The notes under the pieces were generated by a model that was not told the DNA's origin, searched no databases, and saw only the letters and a list, made by a program, of their open reading frames with translations. Made by a program: the position numbers and the translations under genes. A stretch of DNA of 64,000 nt from NCBI RefSeq assembly GCF_050942215.1, contig NZ_CP192056.1, forward strand, positions 3,968,001-4,032,000, written 5' to 3'. This document shows, in pieces, positions 16,322 through 24,237 of this stretch (positions within the stretch are counted from its first letter, which is position 1; each line of letters opens with the position of its first letter). Origin of the DNA: Sphaerimonospora sp050942215. Its GTDB lineage: Bacteria > Actinomycetota > Actinomycetes > Streptosporangiales > Streptosporangiaceae.

Positions 16322-18546
16322 CCGGGACCGGCCGGGTCGAGCCCGAGGTGCCGGGCGAAGAAGGCGAGGACGTCGGCGAGCAGCGCGATCTTCTTGGACG
16401 CCGCCCGGCGCCCGTGGCCGGTGTCCCGTTCCAGCCGGTAGAGGATCGGGCCGGGGCCGGCGGACGCGTGCTGCAGCAGGGCGCACATCTTCCGGGAGTG
16501 GGCCGGGTCGACCCGGGTGTCCGCGCCGGCGACGGCGAACAGCACCGGCGGGTACGGCACGCCTTCCCCGACCCGGTGATAGGGCGAGTAGGCCAGCAGG
16601 GTGCGGAACTCCTCGGGGTCGCGCACGCTGCCGTACTCCGCCCGCCAGCTCGGCCCCATGCCCAGACGCTCGTAGGCCAGCATGTCCAGCAGCGGCGCCA
16701 CGCAGACCGCGGCGGCGTACTTCTCCGGATGCCGGGTGAGCGCCGCGCCGACCAGCAGCCCGCCGTTGGACTCCCCCATCACGCCGAGCCGGTCGTGGCC
16801 GGTCCAGCCGTGCTCGACCAGGTGGTCGGTGGCGGCGTCGAAGTCGTCGAAGACGTTCGGCTTGCGTACGCCCATCCCGTCGCGGTGCCATCGCTCGCCC
16901 TCCTCGCCGCCGCCGCGCAGGCAGGCGATCGCGTAGATCCCGCCCGCCCGTACCCAGGCCAGGGCCTGCGGCATGTAACCGGGGGTCATCGACGCGCCGA
17001 ATCCGCCGTATCCGGTCAGGATCGCGGGGCGCGGCCGGTCCGGCGCCCCGCTCGGGGACAGGACGAACATCCGGACCCTGGTGCCGTCCCTGGACGCGAA
17101 CGTCACCCGCACGGTCTTCACGGTCTCCACCGCGCCGCCGGAAACGCCGCCCGCCACGCTGCCCGCCGTGCCGTTCGCCGTGCCGTTCGCCGTGCCGTAC
17201 GGCGTGGGGCGCGACCACGGCCGGACCGTGCCGGAGCGGGCGTCGTACCGCAGGACCCGGGGCGGCGTCGTGTGGTCCCAGTAGCCGAACCAGGCCTCGT
17301 CACCCCCGTCGGGCGGTACGGCCAGCCGCCCGACCGCGCCGATCTCCTCCCGGGCCTTTCCCGCCCGGTCCGTCCACGAGCAGGACAGCGGCACCCGCGC
17401 CAGCTCGCGGCCGTCGGCCAGGTCGTGCAGGGTCATCTCGGACACGGCGTGCCTGCTCCACGACACGAGGGCGAGCGGGCGGGTGAGGCCGGCGCCGGTC
17501 AGCGGCACGAAGTCGTCGAGCACGGCGTCGGGCCGCTCCGCGATCAGCGTCCGCCAGGTCGGCGGGGCCGGGTCTGCCGCGGTCGTCACGACGATCCGGC
17601 CGCGGGGCGCGTCCAGCTCGGTGCGCAGCCACAGCGGGTCGCGCGGCGTCGTGCCCGGGGCGATCGTGATGCGGCCGCGGGCCGGGATGTTCTCCTGCAC
17701 CGGGCGCAGGAGCGGCCGCTCGGCCGTTCCCTCGTGCAGATCGGCGATCCACAGGTCGGTGGCCGGGGCGGTGCCGACGGTCGAGGAGACGGTGAGCCAG
17801 CGGCCGTCCGGCGTGACTGCCACGGTGTAGAAGCAGGTCCTGTCCCGGCCGTCTCCGAAGATCAGGACGTCCTCGTCCGGGTGGGCGCCGACGCGATGGA
17901 GGCGGACCCGGCGGTGATACCGCTCCTCCCCCGGGTTGAGCTCGGGGGCGAGCCTGCGCACGTAGTAGAAGGCCCGGCCGCCCGGCAGCCAGGCGACCGG
18001 GGTCCTGCGCACCCGGTCGATCGGGCCGTCGACCACGGCTCCGGTCGCGACGTCGAGCACGCTGAGCAGCGAATCCTCGGTGCCTCCGACGGACAGCTGG
18101 ACGGCGAGCAGATCACCCTCGATCGACGGGTGCCACGCCTCCAGCACCGTGCCTCCGCTCGGATCCAGGGCGAGCGGATCCACCAGCGTCCGCTCCGCGC
18201 CGTACGCCGAGCCGTGCCCGGCGTCGCGCTCCGCCACCACCAGCCGCGGATGGTCGGCGTCCGGCTCCCGGTGGGTGAAGAAGACGCGGTTCCCGCGCGG
18301 CCTGGGCAGGGAGGTCAGCGGCACCCGGCCGAGCCGGGACAGCGTCGCGTGCCACCACGCCGTGTCCGGCCAGGTGGCCCGTTCCTCGGCGAACAGCGCC
18401 TCCTGGGCCGCCGTCCAGGCGATGGTCCGTTCGTCGCCGGGATCTTCGAGCCACCGGTAGGCGTCGGCCACGACCATGCCGTGGAACTCCTGCGCCGACT
18501 CCGTCCGGGGCGCGTGCGGATAGCGTGTGGCACCGCCCTGCCTCAT
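16318..18546 (-). CDS. Prolyl oligopeptidase (S9A)
   Basis: 742 residues, the usual size for prolyl oligopeptidase, which cuts short peptides after proline. The ATG at 18546 overlaps the radical SAM stop (ATGA). The N-terminal part (RYPHAPRTESAQEFHGMVVA, DAYRWLED) and beta-propeller are followed by the alpha/beta hydrolase domain with Ser593 (GESNGGLLVG), Asp676 (GADTRVDP) and His711 (DTGHGRR), a complete triad. No signal peptide is seen. A GTANGTANGTAG tandem insertion lies in the propeller. In class III lanthipeptide and plant orbitide pathways such enzymes remove leaders. Here the peptide encoded just upstream has a single Pro beside its C-terminal core, so leader removal after that Pro is an attractive inference. 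Confidence 0.88.
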   Translation of the reverse strand: MRQGGATRYPHAPRTESAQEFHGMVVADAYRWLEDPGDERTIAWTAAQEALFAEERATWPDTAWWHATLSRLGRVPLTSLPRPRGNRVFFTHREPDADHPRLVVAERDAGHGSAYGAERTLVDPLALDPSGGTVLEAWHPSIEGDLLAVQLSVGGTEDSLLSVLDVATGAVVDGPIDRVRRTPVAWLPGGRAFYYVRRLAPELNPGEERYHRRVRLHRVGAHPDEDVLIFGDGRDRTCFYTVAVTPDGRWLTVSSTVGTAPATDLWIADLHEGTAERPLLRPVQENIPARGRITIAPGTTPRDPLWLRTELDAPRGRIVVTTAADPAPPTWRTLIAERPDAVLDDFVPLTGAGLTRPLALVSWSRHAVSEMTLHDLADGRELARVPLSCSWTDRAGKAREEIGAVGRLAVPPDGGDEAWFGYWDHTTPPRVLRYDARSGTVRPWSRPTPYGTANGTANGTAGSVAGGVSGGAVETVKTVRVTFASRDGTRVRMFVLSPSGAPDRPRPAILTGYGGFGASMTPGYMPQALAWVRAGGIYAIACLRGGGEEGERWHRDGMGVRKPNVFDDFDAATDHLVEHGWTGHDRLGVMGESNGGLLVGAALTRHPEKYAAAVCVAPLLDMLAYERLGMGPSWRAEYGSVRDPEEFRTLLAYSPYHRVGEGVPYPPVLFAVAGADTRVDPAHSRKMCALLQHASAGPGPILYRLERDTGHGRRAASKKIALLADVLAFFARHLGLDPAGPG

Positions 18547-19742
18547 CTCCCGAGCCGCCCGGTCGAGCTGAGGTAGTCGAGGTGCGCGGCGTCCACGGTG
18601 TCGTGGAACCTCGTCAGCGCCGCGTGATCGTCGGCGTACCGGTACGACTCGTCGCACGAGATCCACCGGTCCCGGGTCCGCTCGGCCGCCAGGTAGCCGT
18701 CGCGTACCGTGCCGACCTGCCAGCCGGGTTTGCCGGCGGTCTCCCAGCAGCTGTAGAGGGTGCCGTCCGCGTTGACGACGGCGCCGTACCGGCCGTCGCG
18801 GTGCGAGCACGCCTGGCAGGGCGTCTCCACGCCGGGGCGGGGCACGGTGAAGCCGAGGTCGACGGCCCGGCGCTGCCAGCGGATGAATCGGGTCGCCGTG
18901 TCGTCGCCGAAGGACAGGTCGTTGCCGTAGCCGATGCCGACGTCGCCGACCCGGGCGAAGTAGATCGAGCACCGGGAGGGGTCCAGTGCCCGCGCCAGCC
19001 GCTCGACCAGCTCGTCGATCCCCCGATGGTTGTGGTGGGACACGTTGACCCGGAGGACGCACCGGATCGAGGTGGTTTCCTGGACCCGGGCCAGGTTGCC
19101 GACGATGGCGTCGAAGGTGCCTTCTCCGCCGCCGCGACGCACCCGGATGGCGTCGTGCTCCGGCTGGTCGCCGTCGAAGGTCACCTGGACGTCGCGCAGG
19201 CCGAGATCGGCCAGTCGCTGGGCGAGCGACGGCGTCAGCAGCGTGCCGTTGGAGGTCATGCTCGCGCGGTGCAGCCCGTAGGCGGCGGCGCGTTCCAGCA
19301 GTTCCACGCAGCCCCGGGGGTTCAGCAGCGGCTCTCCGCCGAAGAGCATGAGCACGAGGCGGTCCAGGCCGGCCTCCGCCTGCCGCCGTCCGGTGAACTC
19401 GAGGATCGAGGTGATGGTGTCGGAGGTGAGCCTGGAGTAGGCGATCCGGGGCGGCCGGTTGCCGCCGGTCTCGTCCTGGTCGGTGTTCTGGAAGCAGTAG
19501 CCGCAGCCCAGATTGCAGCGGGTGCTCGTCAGCACCGTCAGGGAGTAGCTGCGGTAGGGGCGGGTCTTGAAGAGGCCCTGCTCACGGAGCGTCCGCTCCG
19601 TGGCCGGGCGTAACTCGTGAGCCGGGGTGAGATGGCCGCCGTTGAGACGCGCGATCCCACCGGGCCCAAGAAACCACCAGCCGTGCTCGCCCCGGAGCAG
19701 CCGCGGCCGCGACGTGGCCCCCCGGTGCCGGCCTCTGTTCAT
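18543..19742 (-). CDS. Radical SAM/SPASM peptide maturase
   Basis: 399 residues. The ATG at 19742 is preceded by GGAGGA at the right distance; an in-frame ATG at 19754 overlaps that site. The radical SAM cluster motif CNLGCGYC (C76, C80, C83) is followed by FGGEPLLNPRG, TSNGTLL and VTFDGDQPEHDAIR, typical of peptide-modifying enzymes. The C-terminal SPASM/twitch region has CQAC, GTLYSCWETAG and WISCDESY, cysteines for auxiliary Fe-S clusters. Homologues install thioether, C-C or other links in RiPPs. It directly follows the 43-residue peptide gene. The N-terminal ~60 residues are too short for a full peptide-recognition (RRE) domain, and no separate RRE protein is adjacent. Confidence 0.88.
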   Translation of the reverse strand: MNRGRHRGATSRPRLLRGEHGWWFLGPGGIARLNGGHLTPAHELRPATERTLREQGLFKTRPYRSYSLTVLTSTRCNLGCGYCFQNTDQDETGGNRPPRIAYSRLTSDTITSILEFTGRRQAEAGLDRLVLMLFGGEPLLNPRGCVELLERAAAYGLHRASMTSNGTLLTPSLAQRLADLGLRDVQVTFDGDQPEHDAIRVRRGGGEGTFDAIVGNLARVQETTSIRCVLRVNVSHHNHRGIDELVERLARALDPSRCSIYFARVGDVGIGYGNDLSFGDDTATRFIRWQRRAVDLGFTVPRPGVETPCQACSHRDGRYGAVVNADGTLYSCWETAGKPGWQVGTVRDGYLAAERTRDRWISCDESYRYADDHAALTRFHDTVDAAHLDYLSSTGRLGR

Positions 19743-19808
19743 CGATTCCTCCATGCCGCGCGACGACGGGTCCCGGTCTCCGCGCGGAGACCGGGAGCCA
19801 CGGGAGTC

Positions 19809-19940
19809 TCAGCTGATCTTCTCCTGGTGACCGATGCACCAGGGGGTCTCCTCGCCTTCGTCGTCGGAGTGCGCGACGACCTCGGGGGCCTCTTCCTCGG
19901 TGATCTCGGGCTCGGGAGTGACGTCGTTCTGCTCGCTCAT
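19809..19940 (-). CDS. Candidate RiPP precursor peptide (43 residues)
   Basis: 43-residue peptide, starting at an ATG with AGGAG 6 bases upstream. Residues 1-31 are very acidic and lack aromatic or Cys residues (leader-like: MSEQNDVTPEPEITEEEAPE, then DDEGEE around 26-31). The last 12 (T32 to S43) are TPWCIGHQEKIS, with the only Trp, Cys, Gly-37 and His-38 group, so they look like the modified core. Pro33 immediately before Trp34 is a natural site for the co-encoded prolyl oligopeptidase, leaving WCIGHQEKIS. It is the first gene of the leftward operon, 66 bases before the radical SAM gene, and lies just downstream of the palindromic control region. I do not recognise the core from any characterised RiPP. 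Confidence 0.75.
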   Translation of the reverse strand: MSEQNDVTPEPEITEEEAPEVVAHSDDEGEETPWCIGHQEKIS

Positions 19941-19979
19941 GGAGTGCTCCTCACCTTCGGGCCGATGCCGCTCATCGGC

Positions 19980-20079
19980 GTGAGCCACACGGTAGGAACG
20001 ACCAGTTTCGCGGCAGTATGGCGGCGGCATGGCGTCGCCATACTGGCGCGAAACCCGTCGTCATTAGCGTGTGGCTCAC
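19980..20079. promoter_or_regulatory. 100-bp imperfect palindrome between divergent operons
   Basis: The whole stretch is its own reverse complement apart from 9 mismatched pairs out of 50, centred between 20029 and 20030. Outer arms are GTGAGCCACACG and CGTGTGGCTCAC; inner arms contain GTTTCGCG and CAGTATGGCG (left), mirrored as CGCCATACTG and CGCGAAAC (right). Within the right arm CGCCATACTGGCG is itself a 5-bp palindrome. It occupies most of the 171 bases between the precursor start (19940) and the gene at 20112, so each divergent operon sees the same sequence at about the same distance. A mirrored promoter/operator pair for one regulator fits best; a MITE-like insertion is the alternative. 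Confidence 0.7.
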
Positions 20080-20111
20080 CCGACGCGGCAGGCGCGACCA
20101 GGAGGTAGCCG

Positions 20112-20318
20112 ATGACCAGCCCCGAGCCGGAAGCCCGGCAGTTCGACGCGTTGACCACCCTGCGCGCGGCGGGCCACCACGTCGATCTGCTCAGCGAGCG
20201 GCAGCGACAGGTGTTCGCCGAGCTGAGCGAGCCCGAGGTGGAGCTGCTCATCTCCATCAAGACCCGCCTCGACGCGGTAGCCGGTGAGGTCGAGGGTCAC
20301 GACCTCAAGCTGGTATGA
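20112..20318 (+). CDS. 68-residue protein, aroma-sacti cluster type
   Basis: A perfect AGGAGG lies 8 bases before the ATG. The pattern FDALTTLRAAGHHVDLLSERQR, QVFAELSEPEVELLISIKTRLDA and EVEGH matches, from memory, the short actinomycete proteins that NCBI names aroma-sacti cluster domain proteins, found next to radical SAM peptide genes; this identification needs a search. The protein is soluble and mostly helical. The alternation of a Leu-rich helix and an (S/E)PEVELLxSIK segment could be a small binding domain. It overlaps the cyclase gene (ATGA) and is the first gene of the rightward operon under the palindrome. Confidence 0.6.
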   Translation: MTSPEPEARQFDALTTLRAAGHHVDLLSERQRQVFAELSEPEVELLISIKTRLDAVAGEVEGHDLKLV

Positions 20319-23300
20319 GCTCCAGGGCCTCGCGCCCGGCGCGTCGCCACGTCGTCGTCGTCTTCATCGACCTCGTCGGCTCGACCGAACTCGCCGAACG
20401 TCTCGACCCCGAGCTGCTGCGGCATGTGCTGGACCGGTACTACCAGGCGTGCACATCGGGCATCGTCGAGCACGGCGGGGTGGTGGAGAAGTACATCGGT
20501 GACGCGATCATGGCGACCTTCGGCATCCCGATCAGCAGGGGAGACGACGCCATCCGGGCGGTGCGCGCCGCCCACGACGCCCTCGCCCGGGTCCGGGACC
20601 TGAGCGACGCGCTCGGGCACACGCACGGGATCCGGCTGGACGCGCACTGCGGCATATCCGCCGGAGAGGCGGTGGTCATCGACCTGCCCGGGTCGGACCT
20701 GCGCGTCATCGGCGACACCGTCAACACCGCGAGCCGGCTGCAGTCCGCCGCGGGCGGCGGGGAGATCCTCGTCGGGGAGGACGTCGCCCGCATGGTCCGG
20801 TCTCAGGCCCGGGTGGAACCGGTGCCGCCGCTCCGGCTGAAGGGCAAGAGCAGCCCGGTGCGGGCGTGGCGGCTGCTCTCGCCGGAGCCGGACGCCGGGC
20901 CGCGTGAGGATCCGACCCCGCTGATCGGCCGCGCCACCGAGCTGGAACGGCTGCACGAGGCCTACCGCCGGGTGGTGCGGGAGCGCCGGTGCCGTGTCGT
21001 CACCCTGCTCGGCGCCCCCGGCATCGGCAAGTCCCGCCTGGTCCGCGAGTTCCTGGGCGGCCTGCCCGAGGAGACGACCGTGCTGACCGGCCGGTGCCAT
21101 TCGTACGGCGTCGGCGTCACCTACCGCCCCATCACGGAGATGATCGCATCACTCAACGGGCGCCGGCCGGTGGCGGCCGCGCCGATGGAACCGGCGAGCG
21201 TGTCGGCCCTGCGCGGTCTCACCGCGGGCTCCGGGCCGGGGCGCGGCGGGGACGGAGCCGGGGTGGAGGAGATCTCCCGAGCCGTCCGCGCCCTGTTCGA
21301 GTCGCTCGCGCGGCGACGGCCGGTGGTGGCGGTCTGGGAGGATCTGCACTGGGCGGAGACGACGCTCCTCGATCTCGTCGAGGACCTCGCGGCCTGGCTT
21401 CCCGACGTGCCCGTCCTCCTCGTCTGCGCGGCCCGGCCCGAGCTCGCCGACATCCGGCCCGCCTGGGGCTGCGACCGGGAGTACGCGGTCCACCTGGAGC
21501 TCGGCCCGCTGGACAGACCCGGGATGGAACGCCTGGTCGCCGCGCTGTACACCGGCAGGACGCCGTCCGCCGAGGTGGTCGCCCACCGGACGGACGACCT
21601 GTGCCCGCGCGTCGTCGACGGCTCGGACGGCAACCCGCTGTTCGCCGAGCTGATGCTGGAGATGCTGCTGGAGGAGGGGGAGGACGCGCCGCTGCCCCCG
21701 ACGATCCAGGCGCTCATCGGCGCTCGCCTCGACCGGCTGGGCGACGGCGAGCGCGACGTGCTGGAGCGTGCCGCGACGATCGGCCAGGTCTTCACGGCGG
21801 ATCTGCTGACGATCGTGTTCCGCGACGGCGAGGAACACCGGCCGGGCCTGGACGAGCTGCTGGCACGGCTCGGGCGGCATCGCTTCATCCGGCCCGGTCC
21901 GGCTCCGGGCTCGTTCCTGTTCACGCAGACCCTGACCCTGGACACCGTCTACGCGATGACCCGCAAGGAACTGCGGGCCTCCTGGCATCTGAGGCTCGCC
22001 GACCACCTGTCCGGGCAGGCCGAGCAGGACGATCTCGCCCACCATCTGGAGGCCGCCTGCCGCTTCACCCGCGAGGTCCGGCCGGACGACCCCGGGCTGC
22101 CGGCGCTCACCGAGCGGGCCGCCCACGCCCTCATCGGTGAGGGCACGCACGCGCTCCACCGCAAGGACCTGCCGGCCGCCGTCGCGCTGCTGGAACGGGG
22201 GCGCGAGCTGCTGCCGGCCGGCGACGCCGGGCATCGGCCGCTGGCCGTGCGCATCTGCGACGCCGGGCTGGCGCGCGGCGACCGCGGCCGGGCGTTCGCC
22301 GCGCTGGACGCGGCGGAGCGGCTGCTGCCCGGCGACCGGCGCAACGCGGCGACCTGCGCGATCCAGCGCGAGATCCTGGTCACCCGATTCGGGACCCGCC
22401 CGCCGGAGCCCGGACCGCTGCGTGAGCTGCTCGCCGCCGACCCCGGCGACGACCTGAGCTGGTGCCGCCTGCACCAGCTGGAGGCCCTGGTCGACCTGGA
22501 CGAGGGACGTTTCGGCGCGGCGGAGGCGGCGCTGCGGGACGGCCTGGCCCGCGCCGTGTCCCTGGGCGACGGCTATGAGGAGAACCGGCTGCTCAGCGGG
22601 CTGTGCGAGCTGGCCCAGTGGTCGCCGACGCCGATCGGGGCGAGCCTCGCGCTGTGCGCCGATCTGGCGGCCAGGTTCGGCGGGGACCGGGCGCTGCTGG
22701 TGCCGGTGCTGATCACGCAGGGGCGGCTGCTCGCTCTTTCCGGTGACATCGCGGCGGCCCGTGCCGTACTGGCCACGGCCGACCGGCACGTGCGCGATCT
22801 CCACCTCGATCTGGCGGCGGCCGCCGTCGTCCAGGTGCAGGGGCTGGTGGAATCCCTCGCCGGCCGTCACGCGGCCGCCGAAGAGCTGTTCCGGCGGGGT
22901 GCGGCGGCGCTGCGCGCGGCGGGCCAGGTCGGCCCGGCGATGACGCTGGAGGCGTACGAGGCGCGCGAGCTGCTGCGGCAGGGCAGGCTCCCGGCGGCGA
23001 GACGGGCCCTGGCCCGCCTGACGGCCGAGCCCAGTAACCGCCACGCGCGCGCCGAACTGCTCCTCATGGCCCTGCGCGCCGGGGTCGAGGCCCGGCGGGG
23101 CCGGCACCGGGCGGCCGCCGCGCTCGCCGCGCGCACGCTTGAGCGGCTCGGCGCGATCGACGATCCGTGCCTGCGCGGCGACGTGCTCGCCGAGATCGCC
23201 GACGTCCACCGCGCGGCGGGCCGTACGGCCGAGTCGGCCGAGGTCGCGGTACGGGCACTGCGGGCGTACGAGGCCAAGGGCGCTGCGCTGCCGGCGGAGC

Positions 23301-23365
23301 GGGTCCGGGCCCGGCTCGGCGCCCCGCCCGGCGCCCCGCCCGGCGTCGAGGAGGTGGAGCGGTGA
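20315..23365 (+). CDS. Class III adenylyl/guanylyl cyclase fused to ATPase and TPR
   Basis: 1,016 residues. The N-terminal cyclase domain (about 10-190) has both metal-binding aspartates, D19 (FIDLVGST) and D63 (EKYIGDAIMATFG), the base-specifying Lys region, and transition-state residues in GDTVNTASRLQ, so it should make cyclic nucleotide. The middle is a STAND/AAA-type ATPase with Walker A GAPGIGKS (233-240) and Walker B-like VAVWEDLHWAE. The C-terminal 450 residues are Ala/Leu/Arg-rich helical repeats (TPR-like). This is the common actinomycete cyclase-STAND architecture but without a LuxR tail, so a signalling or scaffolding role is more likely than direct DNA binding. It overlaps its neighbours on both sides. 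Confidence 0.85.
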   Translation: MSSRASRPARRHVVVVFIDLVGSTELAERLDPELLRHVLDRYYQACTSGIVEHGGVVEKYIGDAIMATFGIPISRGDDAIRAVRAAHDALARVRDLSDALGHTHGIRLDAHCGISAGEAVVIDLPGSDLRVIGDTVNTASRLQSAAGGGEILVGEDVARMVRSQARVEPVPPLRLKGKSSPVRAWRLLSPEPDAGPREDPTPLIGRATELERLHEAYRRVVRERRCRVVTLLGAPGIGKSRLVREFLGGLPEETTVLTGRCHSYGVGVTYRPITEMIASLNGRRPVAAAPMEPASVSALRGLTAGSGPGRGGDGAGVEEISRAVRALFESLARRRPVVAVWEDLHWAETTLLDLVEDLAAWLPDVPVLLVCAARPELADIRPAWGCDREYAVHLELGPLDRPGMERLVAALYTGRTPSAEVVAHRTDDLCPRVVDGSDGNPLFAELMLEMLLEEGEDAPLPPTIQALIGARLDRLGDGERDVLERAATIGQVFTADLLTIVFRDGEEHRPGLDELLARLGRHRFIRPGPAPGSFLFTQTLTLDTVYAMTRKELRASWHLRLADHLSGQAEQDDLAHHLEAACRFTREVRPDDPGLPALTERAAHALIGEGTHALHRKDLPAAVALLERGRELLPAGDAGHRPLAVRICDAGLARGDRGRAFAALDAAERLLPGDRRNAATCAIQREILVTRFGTRPPEPGPLRELLAADPGDDLSWCRLHQLEALVDLDEGRFGAAEAALRDGLARAVSLGDGYEENRLLSGLCELAQWSPTPIGASLALCADLAARFGGDRALLVPVLITQGRLLALSGDIAAARAVLATADRHVRDLHLDLAAAAVVQVQGLVESLAGRHAAAEELFRRGAAALRAAGQVGPAMTLEAYEARELLRQGRLPAARRALARLTAEPSNRHARAELLLMALRAGVEARRGRHRAAAALAARTLERLGAIDDPCLRGDVLAEIADVHRAAGRTAESAEVAVRALRAYEAKGAALPAERVRARLGAPPGAPPGVEEVER

Positions 23366-24237
23366 CCCGGCCGCCGTGGCGCCGGGAGCGGCGGGAGCAC
23401 TTCCCCGGCATGCCCGCCTGGGGGCTGGCGACCTCCCGGCTCGAACTGGAGGCGTTCCAGGTGAGCCGGCAGGAGGAGGTCACCAGGGACTGGGCGTGGG
23501 GCGGGGCCGACGGCTCGGGCGTGCGCGTCTGCGTCGTCGACACCGGAGTCGAAGGCGGCCACCCGCTGGTCGGCGCTCTGGCCCGGTCCCTCGTGGTCGT
23601 CTCGGGGGACGACGGGAGGCCGATGCTGGCCGACTGCGACCCGGTCGACCCGGCGGGCCACGGCACGGCCTGCGCGAGCGTGATCCGATCCGTCGCGCCG
23701 GGGGTATCGCTGACCTCCGTACGGGTGCTGACCGACGGCAGGACCGGCACCGGCGCCGCCCTCCTGGCGGGCCTCCGCTGGGCCGTCGAGGCGGACTTCG
23801 ACCTCGTCAACCTCAGCCTGTCGACCACGCGGAACGAGTTCCGGGCGGCGCTGCACGAGCTGGCCGACCTCGCCTACTTCCGGCGCTGCCTGATCGTGGC
23901 CTCGGCGCACAACATGCCCGTGGTGAGCTTCCCCTGGGCGTTCTCCTCGGTCATCTCGGTGGCCAGCCACGACGAGCCCGACCCGTTGACCTACTACTAC
24001 AACCCGGCGCCGCCGGCCGAGTTCTACGCGCGCGGCGTCAAGGTCCCGGTCGCCTGGCCGGGCGGCAGGCGGATTCACAGCACCGGAAACAGTTTCGCCG
24101 CGCCGCACATCACCGGCGTCTGCGCGCTCATCCTGAGCAAGCACACGTGGATGACGCCGTTCCAGCTCAAGTCGGCGCTCTATCTGACCTCTCGCAATGT
24201 CGCCCCAGACCACGGAGGCACGAATGTCCCTGTTTGA
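23362..24237 (+). CDS. Subtilisin-like S8 peptidase without signal peptide
   Basis: 291 residues from a GTG that overlaps the cyclase stop (GTGA). The triad is complete: Asp60 (CVVDTGV), His100 (GHGTACAS), Ser244 (GNSFAAPHITG). The N-terminus (TRPPWRRERREHFPGMPAWG) has no signal peptide or classical prodomain, and the enzyme is compact, so it probably works in the cytoplasm. Intracellular subtilases near RiPP genes can trim leader peptides, and it may process the precursor encoded across the palindrome; a role in regulatory proteolysis is equally possible. Its 3' end overlaps the GAF gene by 14 bases. Confidence 0.85.
   Translation: MTRPPWRRERREHFPGMPAWGLATSRLELEAFQVSRQEEVTRDWAWGGADGSGVRVCVVDTGVEGGHPLVGALARSLVVVSGDDGRPMLADCDPVDPAGHGTACASVIRSVAPGVSLTSVRVLTDGRTGTGAALLAGLRWAVEADFDLVNLSLSTTRNEFRAALHELADLAYFRRCLIVASAHNMPVVSFPWAFSSVISVASHDEPDPLTYYYNPAPPAEFYARGVKVPVAWPGGRRIHSTGNSFAAPHITGVCALILSKHTWMTPFQLKSALYLTSRNVAPDHGGTNVPV

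Noticed and set aside
19980..20079. Coding potential of the palindrome arms (two short mirrored frames ending in VWLT-type peptides)
   Set aside because: The frames mirror each other because of the palindrome, lack ribosome-binding sites and overlap the control region.
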